DNA of 64,000 bases from Lentzea aerocolonigenes. GTDB lineage: Bacteria > Actinomycetota > Actinomycetes > Mycobacteriales > Pseudonocardiaceae. Of this stretch, positions 33,777-42,500 are shown one piece after another; position 1 is the first letter of the stretch, and each line of letters begins with the position of its first letter. The notes beneath the pieces were generated by a model. It searched no databases. It saw only the letters and a list, made by a program, of their open reading frames with translations, and had not been told where the DNA came from. The position numbers were made by a program, and so were the translations under genes. The stretch spans positions 124,001-188,000 of the forward strand of contig NZ_BBOJ01000011.1 of the NCBI RefSeq assembly GCF_000974445.1, written 5' to 3'.

Positions 33777-34594
33777 CTCCGCAGTCCCTCGATGCGGTGG
33801 AGTTGAGGGCGTTTGGCCGTGCGCTGGTCCCCGGAAGACTGACCGCGCAGGCGCCTGCCGAGCCAAGGGCCGAGAAAGGTGGCTGCCCAACGCAGTTCAG
33901 CGGTAGCGCGCCCTTGCGTTGACGGCGGGGTGGGCAACGGTGGTGGGGGCTCGTTCCAGGAATCGTTGCTGCCCGGCAGCTGCAGGGCGTGCGCGACCGC
34001 GGCGGCGATCAGTTCATGGCCCAAGGGGCTGCAGTGCAACCGATCCTCGCTCCAGAACCGACGGTCGGCGACGGAGGGGTGTCGAGCGATCTCCGCGACG
34101 GCGACTCCGTGCCGGGCGGCCGCGGTACGGATCCGATCGTTGATGTCGAGGATGCGGGAGCGAACCGGTCGGGTGAGGGGGATGATCCTCGTGAGGTCGG
34201 GAAAGGTCACGGTCGCCACGCGGGCTCCGGAGTCGGTGAGTGCGGCGAACATTGCTTCCAGGTGATCGACCACCGTGGCGGTGTCGACTCGAAGCCGGAG
34301 CAGATCGTTGACTCCTGCGACAACGGTGGCCACGTCGGGCCGCAGTGCGAGAGCCGGACCCAGTTGCTCGGACCGGACTTCGCCCGCGCGGCGGCCGCGG
34401 ACGGCGAGGTTGGCGTACTGGAGATCGGGATTGTCGATGGCGAGGTGTTCGGCGAGCCGGTCAGCCCATCCCCGAAGGCCCACGATGTCGTCACCGTCAC
34501 CGACGCCTTCCGTTTGGCTGTCGCCCAAGGCGACGTAGCGCAGGTACTTGCCGCTCCGAACAGGTTCCGGGGCACCGTGCTCCTGCGGCCTCAT
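33773..34594 (-). CDS. SGNH/GDSL-family hydrolase
   Basis: 273 residues. Block I is ALGDSQTEGVGD with nucleophile Ser26; block II Gly lies near YANLAVRGRRAGEV; block III is VAGVNDLLRL (GxND); block V is EDRLHCSPLGHE with the Asp and His of the triad. No signal peptide, so probably cytosolic, acting on esters such as acylated sugars or lipids. A C-terminal tail of about 60 residues (rich in Pro, Arg) extends beyond the catalytic fold. Its start overlaps a 41-codon upstream frame (ATGA). Confidence 0.9.
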   Translation of the reverse strand: MRPQEHGAPEPVRSGKYLRYVALGDSQTEGVGDGDDIVGLRGWADRLAEHLAIDNPDLQYANLAVRGRRAGEVRSEQLGPALALRPDVATVVAGVNDLLRLRVDTATVVDHLEAMFAALTDSGARVATVTFPDLTRIIPLTRPVRSRILDINDRIRTAAARHGVAVAEIARHPSVADRRFWSEDRLHCSPLGHELIAAAVAHALQLPGSNDSWNEPPPPLPTPPSTQGRATAELRWAATFLGPWLGRRLRGQSSGDQRTAKRPQLHRIEGLRS

Positions 34595-34716
34595 CGGTTG
34601 GCCAGGGTCGAGCCGTCGATGACGACCAGGCCGCCACGTGCCGCTGTCCTGGTTCCCGCGGTGTCGTGGAACCGGATGTCCCGCATCGCCGTGCGGACCT
34701 GTTCAGTGACTGGCAC
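34591..34716 (-). CDS. small 41-residue protein upstream of SGNH hydrolase
   Basis: A GTG at 34716 with AGGGGGCG just upstream opens a 41-codon frame ending in a TGA that overlaps the hydrolase ATG by four bases. The peptide (starting MPVTEQVRTAMRDIRFHDTA) is hydrophilic with no recognised domain. The ribosome site and overlap support translation, possibly as a leader that couples expression. It faces the PadR gene across a short divergent region. Confidence 0.45.
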   Translation of the reverse strand: MPVTEQVRTAMRDIRFHDTAGTRTAARGGLVVIDGSTLANR

Positions 34717-34725
34717 ATCGCCCCC

Positions 34726-34743
34726 TAGTCAGAATGATGACTA
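34726..34743. promoter_or_regulatory. candidate PadR operator
   Basis: TAGTCA-GAATGA-TGACTA is a perfect 6-bp inverted repeat with a 6-base spacer, located between the divergent SGNH operon and PadR gene, 10 bp from the GTG at 34716. A second overlapping symmetry (ATGAT-GACTA-ATCAT) extends to 34748. AT-rich operators close to a divergent start suit PadR autoregulation. Confidence 0.55.
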
Positions 34744-34799
34744 ATCATAACCATGGCTAGTATGAGCGTGCCCCATGTCGACGACGAGGAGATGCGCCG

Positions 34800-35393
34800 G
34801 TGACTCTGCGGCATGCCGTGCTCGCGGCGTTGTTGTCCGGCGAGTACAGCGGCTACCAGTTGGCCAAGGCGTTCGACGTGGGCGTCGCCAACTTCTGGTA
34901 CGCCCGGCCGCAACAGCTCTACCTGGAGCTGTCCAAGCTCGAGAACGACGGGTTGATCAGCGGCCGGGAGGTGGTCCAGCAAACCCGTCCCAACAAGCGG
35001 CTGTTCATGGTCACCGACGCCGGCCTCGCCGAACTGGCGCACTTCGCCGCCGCTGGGAGCAAGCCGTCGTTCATCCGCGACGACCTGCTGGTGAAGGTCC
35101 AAGCCGTCGACCACGTCGACGCGGCACCGGTGATCGCGCAACTGGATCAACGAGCCTTGGCTGCCGCAGCCAAGGTGGAGATCCTCGACAAGCTCCTGCG
35201 GCGATTCCGCGGGGATCTCGACGAGGAGACCTACCTGCGTGACGGATCTCCGATCGGGCCCTACCTGACGTGCTTGCGTGGTCGGCGGTTCGAGCAGGAA
35301 CACCACGACTGGTGTGTGCGGGCGGCCGCACTCCTGCGTGATCGGGCAACCCGGAACGGTGATCCGGCGCCTACCTCGGATCAATCCCGGTAG
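34800..35393 (+). CDS. PadR-family transcriptional regulator
   Basis: 197 residues, GTG start. The winged helix is of PadR type: MTLRHAVLAALLSGEYSGYQLAKAF, FWYARPQQLYLELSKLENDGLISGREVVQQTRPNKRLFMVTDAGLAEL. The C-terminal half is a PadR subfamily-2 helical dimerisation domain (about 90-185). It is divergent from the SGNH hydrolase gene with a candidate operator between them, so it probably represses both itself and the hydrolase. Confidence 0.92.
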   Translation: MTLRHAVLAALLSGEYSGYQLAKAFDVGVANFWYARPQQLYLELSKLENDGLISGREVVQQTRPNKRLFMVTDAGLAELAHFAAAGSKPSFIRDDLLVKVQAVDHVDAAPVIAQLDQRALAAAAKVEILDKLLRRFRGDLDEETYLRDGSPIGPYLTCLRGRRFEQEHHDWCVRAAALLRDRATRNGDPAPTSDQSR

Positions 35394-35498
35394 CGCTGTC
35401 GACCGGCATCCGTTTGGAACTGCCCTCCTTGCGGGCTTGGCGTTTCGAATCATGGCGAGTGTTTCCAATTGCCGACCCCAGGTGGCGACTTGTCTACC

Positions 35499-36872
35499 AT
35501 GCCGATCATGGACGACGGCTTGCTCCACGTTCTGGACGGGCTGGCGGCGAACCCTGCTGCGCCGCCAGATGTCCTGTTACGGCTCGCGGCCGTCCCGCGT
35601 GCGGCGAAGGAAATGGCGTGGCGGCAACCGAATCTGCCGAGCACCGTCGTGGAGCGTCTGCTGATCACCGGTGACTCGACCGTAGCGTTGGCCTTGGACT
35701 CACCACAGCAGTCCGATGCGACCCGGCAGCGCATCGCCGAGCATCCCGATGCCTGCATCCGTGACGCGCGAAGCAGATTCGTCGACCACTCGATCGGCGT
35801 CGGCAACAGGGTCAGGCCCGACGACCTCGCCGCGTACGCGGGTCCGGGTGGGCTCGTCGGTCTCGCTCGTCACGAGGACCCGGTCTTGCGTGCGGCGGTC
35901 GCCGGGACGTGGGAGGCCATGCCCGTCGCGTTGCGACGGGAACTGCTGGCTGATCCCGACCCCCGCGTCCGCAAAGCCGCGGCGGGATACCCCCACCCGT
36001 CTGCTCCTGCCGATCTGCACGCCGTGCTGCTGGCGGACGAGGCCACCCGCGCCGAAGTGGCGTCCTACGCCACGCTGACGGAGGAGGCGGTGCGGGAATG
36101 CCTGACAGGCGACGAGGAACTGCGTGGCGCGGTGGCGGTCAACCCGACCCTGCCGCAGCCGGCTCGCGACCGGCTGGCGCAGGATCCGAGCCCGTACGTC
36201 CGCTCACGCGTTCTTCTCCGCCAGGACCTGCCAGAGGACCACCGCAGACGACTGCACGCCGCGCTGCTCGCCGAACGCGAGGACGTGTTCGACGAGGTCA
36301 CGTTCGCATTGGCCCTGCTGGACGAGGACGAGCCGTCATGGCTGCCTTCTCGCCCGCTCGCCGAGCGCCTCGACCACCTCGACTCACCGATCCCGTGCTT
36401 CCGGCGGTGCGCCGCGAGGTCCACGGATCTGCCCGCAGACGTGGTGCGGCGCCTGTACACGCACGACGACGTCCGGGTGCGGCACATCGTCGCAGGGCGC
36501 GCCGACACTCCAGGGGACGTGCTCGAACGTCTGGTCCACGAGCACGGTGAGGGTCTCAAGCACCGGTGGGGGCACACGGAGCACTCGAACTTCCCTCCGG
36601 AGGCTTTCGTCAGGCTGGCGACCGCCGAGGATTCCAGTCGCCGTGTTCTCGCGGCGAAAGGTCCTGATCTGCCGGCCGACGTGATCGCGATCCTGGCCCG
36701 TGACACCGAGGCGCACGTGCGCGCTGCCGCCGCCCGTCATCGGCGCGTCCCCGTACGAGTTCTGGAAAGCCTTCTGATCGACGACAGCCCGGAGGTCGTC
36801 GAGGCCGCTGCTGCGAACCCGGTACTGCCGGCTGACCGCATGCACGCACTGCTTGACCAAGCCGGGCTGTGA
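35499..36872 (+). CDS. HEAT/leucine-rich-variant repeat protein, hypothetical
   Basis: 457 residues from the ATG at 35499 (Met4 at 35508 is an alternative). It is built from about 23-25-residue helical repeats of the LRV/HEAT kind, with recurring N-P-x-L/A-P-x-x-x-L motifs: LAANPAAPPDVLLRLAA, AVNPTLPQPARDRLAQDPSPYVRSRVLLR, GRADTPGDVLERLV, AAANPVLPADRMHALL. No enzyme motif or export signal. Such proteins are common in actinomycetes and have no settled function. It follows PadR by 105 bp but need not be linked to it. Confidence 0.8.
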   Translation: MPIMDDGLLHVLDGLAANPAAPPDVLLRLAAVPRAAKEMAWRQPNLPSTVVERLLITGDSTVALALDSPQQSDATRQRIAEHPDACIRDARSRFVDHSIGVGNRVRPDDLAAYAGPGGLVGLARHEDPVLRAAVAGTWEAMPVALRRELLADPDPRVRKAAAGYPHPSAPADLHAVLLADEATRAEVASYATLTEEAVRECLTGDEELRGAVAVNPTLPQPARDRLAQDPSPYVRSRVLLRQDLPEDHRRRLHAALLAEREDVFDEVTFALALLDEDEPSWLPSRPLAERLDHLDSPIPCFRRCAARSTDLPADVVRRLYTHDDVRVRHIVAGRADTPGDVLERLVHEHGEGLKHRWGHTEHSNFPPEAFVRLATAEDSSRRVLAAKGPDLPADVIAILARDTEAHVRAAAARHRRVPVRVLESLLIDDSPEVVEAAAANPVLPADRMHALLDQAGL

Positions 36873-37210
36873 GGCAGGTTCTCTCCCCGGTCTCGCTCAC
36901 CCGGCGATGTCGCGGTCGCCAACACACCGGCAGACGCCAAGGACAGGTGCAGCGAAACCTCAGCTCATCGGCATGAGCGCAGCACCGTTTCCGCACTCGA
37001 TCAGCGGCAGAAGAGTGCGTTTCGGCTGACGAAGGAACGTCGTTGCGCGTGTGGGCGGTCAGTCCTGATCGCGTGGTTGGAACTCGCCACAGCACCTTCG
37101 GACGCCACCGTGGCCACGACTTCGACGCTGTACTTCACCTTCCGTCACGGGCCCGCCCCAGACGACTGCCGAACGTGGCGCTGGCGTGATGACTGAGCGA
37201 GACTGCCTCG
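36873..37210 (+). other. 338-bp gap without a supported gene
   Basis: No frame here has a credible start, family or codon pattern. It contains the inverted repeat at 36963-36978, repeated at 38034, and must hold the promoter of the DinB gene. The short antisense frames at 36610-37095 read as low-complexity Arg/Ser and are not believable. Confidence 0.5.
36963..36978. repeat. palindromic repeat, copy 1
   Basis: GCTCAT-CGGC-ATGAGC is a perfect inverted repeat. The same 17 bases including one more G occur at 38034-38050, and the two copies flank the DinB gene about 1.07 kb apart. It may be a hairpin terminator, an operator or a small dispersed palindrome. Confidence 0.5.
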
Positions 37211-37978
37211 ATGGTTTCCGAGTACGCCCAGAGCGACCAGTTCCGCAGGGCTCGTATCCACCTGTGCAACCTCGATGGTCTTGAGATCCGCGATTGCGAG
37301 GTGAGTGGTCTGAAGATCGTCGACTGCTACGGCAGCGACGTCTACCTCGGTGGCTACTTCGAGCGTCTCGTCGTCAACGACGTCGACGTGACCGCGTACG
37401 TCGAGGCCGAGCTCGACCGCCGGCATCCCGCGCGGGTGCTGGTGCGGGAGGCGGCTTCCCCCGAGGACTACCGGGCTGCTTGGGACGCCATCGAGACCCT
37501 GTGGGACGCGACGCTCGGCCGGGCGAGGCAGTTGCCCGAGGCCACACTGCACGAGCAAGTCGACGGCGAGTGGTCGTTCGTCGAGACGCAACGGCATCTG
37601 CTGTTCGCGTGCGATGCCTGGTTGGGCAACGCCGTGCTCGAGGAGGAAGCGCCCTACCACCCGTTGGGCTTGCCCGCAGGGGGGACGCCGCCGGAGGAGG
37701 CGGCGAAGCTCGGCCTCACCCTCGAAGCCACCCCGACGCTCGAGGAGGTGCTGGCGCCGCGGCTCGCCCGCATGGCCACGATGCGGCGTGTCGTCGACGG
37801 GCTCACCGCGGACGAACTCGAGCGAGTGTGCGGCCGCAAGCCGGCGGACATGTATCCCGACCAGGAGTACGTCGTGCGCCGCTGCCTCAAGGTTGTGCTG
37901 AAGGAAGAAGCCGAGCACCACCGGTACGCGGTGCGCGACCTGGCGGTGCTTGAGGCAGGTGTGCCTGAACGGCAATAG
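37211..37978 (+). CDS. DinB-family protein with N-terminal repeat region
   Basis: 255 residues. Residues about 80-250 form a DinB-like four-helix bundle with candidate metal-binding His residues in SFVETQRHLLFACD and KEEAEHHRYAVRDL. Residues about 15-60 (IHLCNLDGLEIRDCEVSGLKIVDCYGSDVYL) look like short pentapeptide-type beta-helix turns, an unusual addition. DinB-fold proteins include metal-dependent thiol transferases such as the mycothiol S-transferase group, which would fit an actinomycete, but the activity is not shown. The gene stands alone. Confidence 0.85.
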   Translation: MVSEYAQSDQFRRARIHLCNLDGLEIRDCEVSGLKIVDCYGSDVYLGGYFERLVVNDVDVTAYVEAELDRRHPARVLVREAASPEDYRAAWDAIETLWDATLGRARQLPEATLHEQVDGEWSFVETQRHLLFACDAWLGNAVLEEEAPYHPLGLPAGGTPPEEAAKLGLTLEATPTLEEVLAPRLARMATMRRVVDGLTADELERVCGRKPADMYPDQEYVVRRCLKVVLKEEAEHHRYAVRDLAVLEAGVPERQ

Positions 37979-38033
37979 TTCCCGCGTGCACTCCGACCAA
38001 GTGGTGACGCGGTGTAGCCGCGAATGACCGCAC

Positions 38034-38049
38034 GCTCATCGGCATGAGC
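38034..38049. repeat. palindromic repeat, copy 2
   Basis: GCTCAT-CGGC-ATGAGC is identical to the element at 36963-36978. This copy is extended to an 18-bp symmetric form (CGCTCATCGGCATGAGCG, 38033-38050) and lies in the 214-bp gap between the convergent DinB and ROK genes. Confidence 0.5.
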
Positions 38050-38192
38050 GTTCATCCGAGCCGCGCGGTCAGCGGAAAGCCATGTGGGTGCCGGGGCAAC
38101 TCAGAGGTGAGATCCGCGAGTTGCAGGAGGAGCGCGCTGGTGACGGCGTCGGTGGCGCTGACCGGGCACGCCGGGTACCGCCGCCCCGGACG

Positions 38193-39395
38193 TCAACCGG
38201 CGACGAGGGCGGCCAGCCGTTCGGGCGCGTCGGCGAGCACGAGCGCCGCAGCACCGCGCACACCGGCGCTGTCGCCGAGTGCGCCCGGCACGACGCGCAG
38301 ATCGCTGGTGTGCCAGCTCATGGCGTTGCGCTGCACGGCGCGGTGGATGGGGGCCACCAGCACGTCGCCGGCCGCGGCCAGTTCGCCGCCTATGACGACC
38401 AGGTCCGGGTTGACGATCGTGACCGCCTGCGCCAGTGCGCGGCCCACCGCGTCGCCGGCGTCCTCCATCGCGCGGATCGCGCCGCGGTCACCGGCGCGCA
38501 CCAGGTCGATCAGTTCGGCGGTCGAGGTGGGCTCGGCGGACAGCAGCTTCGCTATCGCGGCCGGGCTGGCGACGGTTTCCAGGCAGCCCCGGTTGCCGCA
38601 GCGGCAGATCGCGCCGGACGGTTCGACGATGACGTGGCCCAGTTCGCCGGCCAGGCCGCCCGCGCCGAGGAGCAGCCGGCCGTCCGAGATGATGCCCGCG
38701 CCGATGCCGGTGGACAGCCTGATGTAGACGACGTCACCGCAGTGTTGTGCGACGCCGTGGCGGTGTTCGGCGAGCACGGCGGCGTTGGCGTCGTTGAGCA
38801 ACCTCACCGCGAACCCGGTTCGCTCGCGCAGTTCGTCGGTGGGGCGCACGCCGATCCAGCCGGGCATGATGCCCTCGGCGAGCAACGTGCCGTGCCGGTC
38901 TATCGGGCACGCGATGCCCATGCCCACGCCCAGGATCCGCTCCGCCGGGATGCCGGTGACGCGTCGTGCCTCGGCGATCAGCTCCGCGGCTTCGGTCAGC
39001 ACCTCGCCGGAGTCGTTGTCCACCAGGCGATGCAGGTCGCGGTCCCACACCGGCTCGCCGAACAGGTCGCACAGCACGACCCGGACGTGATCACGGCCGA
39101 TGTCCACGCCCAGCGCGTAGGCGGCGTGCCGGTTCAGCGACAGGGTGCGTGCCGGTCTGCCGGTGCGCAGGCCGTCCTCGCGGTTCGCGTCCCCGTCGGT
39201 CACGACGCCGGCCCGGATCAGGTCGGCGATCACCGAGCCGACGGTCGCGCGGGCGAGGCCGGTCCGGCGCACCAGATCGGGCCGCGACAGCCGCCGCGTT
39301 TCGATCAGTGCCTCCAGGACCCGCACCCTGCCCAGGCTGCGCAGGTTGACCGGAGGGTCCGGCGTCGTCCGGACAGCGGGCACAGGGCGCGGCAT
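38193..39395 (-). CDS. ROK-family transcriptional regulator
   Basis: 400 residues. An N-terminal winged helix (about 20-70, VRVLEALIETRRLSRPDLVRRTGLARATVGSVIADLIRAGVV) precedes a ROK sugar-kinase-like domain with LGVDIGRDHVRVVLCDL, the DxGxG-like STGIGAGIISDG, and the zinc motif CRCGNRGCLE. ROK repressors of this shape sense sugars. It is divergent from the GH3 gene 171 bp away, so it is the likely local regulator of that enzyme (inference). Confidence 0.93.
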   Translation of the reverse strand: MPRPVPAVRTTPDPPVNLRSLGRVRVLEALIETRRLSRPDLVRRTGLARATVGSVIADLIRAGVVTDGDANREDGLRTGRPARTLSLNRHAAYALGVDIGRDHVRVVLCDLFGEPVWDRDLHRLVDNDSGEVLTEAAELIAEARRVTGIPAERILGVGMGIACPIDRHGTLLAEGIMPGWIGVRPTDELRERTGFAVRLLNDANAAVLAEHRHGVAQHCGDVVYIRLSTGIGAGIISDGRLLLGAGGLAGELGHVIVEPSGAICRCGNRGCLETVASPAAIAKLLSAEPTSTAELIDLVRAGDRGAIRAMEDAGDAVGRALAQAVTIVNPDLVVIGGELAAAGDVLVAPIHRAVQRNAMSWHTSDLRVVPGALGDSAGVRGAAALVLADAPERLAALVAG

Positions 39396-39467
39396 CCGGT
39401 CACGGTAGCAGGACGGTTTGGCCGACTTTGACGTTAAGTGACCGCCGGGAGACCCGGATGGACCTTG

Positions 39468-39481
39468 TTTTAGCGCTCAAG
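39468..39481. promoter_or_regulatory. candidate operator in ROK/GH3 divergent region
   Basis: TTTTAGCGCTCAAG has the palindromic core AGCGCT with partly matching flanks. It lies between the divergent ROK and GH3 starts, 85 bp before the GH3 ATG. The same AGCGCT core occurs in the CebR box at 45217, so either the ROK protein or a LacI-type repressor could bind. The symmetry is imperfect. Confidence 0.3.
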
Positions 39482-39566
39482 ACAGGCGAACTCTGTGGTC
39501 CGCGCTAGCTGTCTCCGCCCAATGGCGTCGAAACGACAAGAGCAACGTGCGATGTCGGAGGTACTC

Positions 39567-42500
39567 ATGTTCTCCAACGGTCGTCGGCGCGGATGGGCGG
39601 GTGTGGCCGCGATCCTGGTCGCGGCACTCGTGGTGCCCGCCGTGCCGGCCCAGGCCGCGAGCGAGCGGCCCGTCTACCTGGACACCCGGCACTCGTTCGC
39701 CGAGCGGGCCGCCGACCTCGTGTCGCGGATGACGTTGAGCGAGAAGGTGTTGCAGCTGCGCACCAACAGCGCGCCCGCCATCCCGCGGCTGGGCGTGCAG
39801 CAGTACACGTACTGGAGCGAAGGGCAGCACGGGCTGAACTTGCTGGGCGCCAACACGAACGACGGCGGCGTCGGCGGTGGCGTGCGCGCCACCAGCTTCC
39901 CGACGAACTTCGCGAGCTCCATGTCGTGGGATCCCGAGCTGATGTACCAGGCGACGACGGCGATCTCCGACGAGGCCCGCGGCGTGCTGGACAAGTCGTT
40001 GTGGGGAGTGGCGCAGAACAACATCGGCCCCGACAAGGCGAACTACGGCTCGCTGACCTACTGGGCGCCGACCGTGAACATGGACCGCGATCCCCGGTGG
40101 GGCCGCAACGACGAGGCGTTCGGCGAGGACCCGCTCCTGGTCGCCAGGATGGCCGGCGCGTTCGTCAACGGCTACCAGGGCCAGAGCCGCACCGGGACGC
40201 CCCTGTCGCGGTACCTGAAGGTCGCGTCCACCGCGAAGCACTTCGCGCTCAACGACGTGGAGAACGACCGGCACGCGGACAGCTCGGACACGACCGACGC
40301 GAACATCCGCGACTACTACACCGCGCAGTTCCGCAGCCTCATTGAGGACGCGCGCGTCTCCGGGCTCATGACGTCGTACAACGCGGTCAACGGCACTCCG
40401 GCGCCCGCCGACACCTACCTGACGAACGCGCTGGCGCAACGGACCTACGGCTTCAACGGCTACAGCACGTCCGACTGCGGTGCCGTCGGTGACGTCTACG
40501 CGCCCGGCAGCCACAACTGGGCGCCGCCCGGCTGGACCACCGCCACCGTCAACGGCACGGCGATCTGGACCAACACCGCGACCGGGGCGAAGGTCTCCGG
40601 TGCCGCGGGTGGGCAGGCGTACGCGTTGCGCGCGGGCACCCAGCTCAACTGCACGGGCGCGGAAGCCACCGTCGCCAACATCCAGGAGGCGATCAACGCC
40701 GGCGTGCTCAGCGAGGCCGTCATCGACGACGCGCTGGTGCACGTGTTCACCACGCGCATGCGGACCGGCGAGTTCGACCCGCCCGGCAGCGTGCCGTACA
40801 CCAAGATCACCAAGGACGAGGTCGAGCACCCCTCGCACCAGGCACTGGCGGCGAAGATCGCGGCGAACTCGTTGGTGCTGCTGAAGAACGAAGCCGTCCC
40901 CGGCACGAGAACGAAGCTGCTGCCGGCCGACCCTGCGAAGCTGAACAACGTCGTGGTCGTCGGCGACCTGGCCGGTGTGGTCACCCTGGGCGGCTACTCC
41001 GGTGACCCGTCGGTGAAGGTGAGCCCGGTGCAGGGCATCACCTCGGCGGTCAAGGCCGCGAACCCCGGCGCCACCGTCACCTTCGACGCCTGCGGCACGT
41101 CCACCACGGCGACGACCCCGGCGAACTGCTCGGCGCAGACCCTGGCCGCGATCTCCACGGCCGACCTGGTGATCGTGTTCGTCGGCACCGACCAGAACCT
41201 CGCCACCGAAGGCAAGGACCGCGTCACCATCGCCATGCCGAGCGCCTACCGCTCGTTGATCGACCAGGTCGGCGCGGTCGGCAACCACCGGATGGCGCTG
41301 GCGATCCAGGCCAACGGCCCAGTCACGGTCGAAGACGTGCGGGGCAGCTTCCCGGCCATCGCCTTCAGCGGCTACAACGGGCAGAGCCAGGGCACCGCGC
41401 TGGCCGACGTGTTGCTGGGCAAGCAGAACCCGAGCGGGCGGCTCAACTTCACCTGGTACAAGGACGACGCGCAGCTGCCGAACATGAAGAACTACGGGCT
41501 CACGCCGTCCCAGACCGGCGGACTCGGCCGCACGTACCAGTACTTCACCGGCACGCCCTCGTTCCCGTTCGGTTTCGGCGGCAGCTACACCACGTTCGCC
41601 TACTCGCACGTGACGACGAACGCGCGCACCGCCACCGCGGACGGGCGCGTGACCGTGCACGCCGACGTCACCAACACCGGCTCGGTGCCGGGCGCCACGG
41701 TGGCCCAGGTGTACGCGGCCACGCCGTTCACCGTGCCCGGCGTGGAACTGCCGCGCAAACGACTCGCCGGGTTCCAGAAGACCGCCGTGCTGAAGCCCGG
41801 CCAGACGCAGCACGTCGCGATCCAGGTGCGGATCAGCGACCTGGCGTTCTGGGACCAGCAGAGGCAGAAGCAGACCGTCTACAACGGACAGTACGTGTTC
41901 GGGGTGGGAGCAGATGCCGAGCACGTCGTCACCTCACGGCCGGTGACGGTGAAGGGGACGATCAAGCCGCACGTCCGGTACGTCACCGTGCAGCCCGGCC
42001 AGGTGGTGTTCGCGCCGGGGCAGAGCATCGACCTGACCGGCAAGAACCCGTGGATCGCCGACACCACCGGGCGTCCGGGTGAGCACGTGATCGCGGACCG
42101 GATCGTCGAGGCGGTCAACAACGACGAGTCGTTCGCCGACCTGACGAAGGCGCGCGTCACCTACCGCAGCAGCGACCAGAAGGTGGCCACGGTCAGCAGG
42201 ACCGGCGAGGTCACCGCGGTGGCACCCGGCGCGGCGACCATCAGCGTCACCGTCGACGGCGTCACCGGCACGACACCGGTCGTGGTCAAGCAGCCGTTCA
42301 CGCTCACCGCGCCGACGCGCGTGTCACCGGGCACGGCCTTCACCGCCACGACCACGTTGCCCAACCCGGCGAACGCCCGGCCGTTGAGCGACGTCGTCAT
42401 GACGCTGACCGTGCCGAGCGGGTGGACCGCGCAGGCGACCACGCCGACCAGGTTCCCGACCGTCGCCTCCGGGGAGACCGTGCGCACCACCTGGCAGGTC

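Noticed and set aside
33076..33906. 276-codon plus-strand frame across the lipoprotein and SGNH 3' ends
   Set aside because: It overlaps two better-supported genes and has no start context or family. Its Gly/Arg-rich composition suggests a shadow.
39477..41924. 815-codon minus-strand frame opposite the GH3 gene
   Set aside because: The GH3 reading has a signal peptide, catalytic Asp and known domains; the opposite frame is Val/Gly/Arg-rich without family features.
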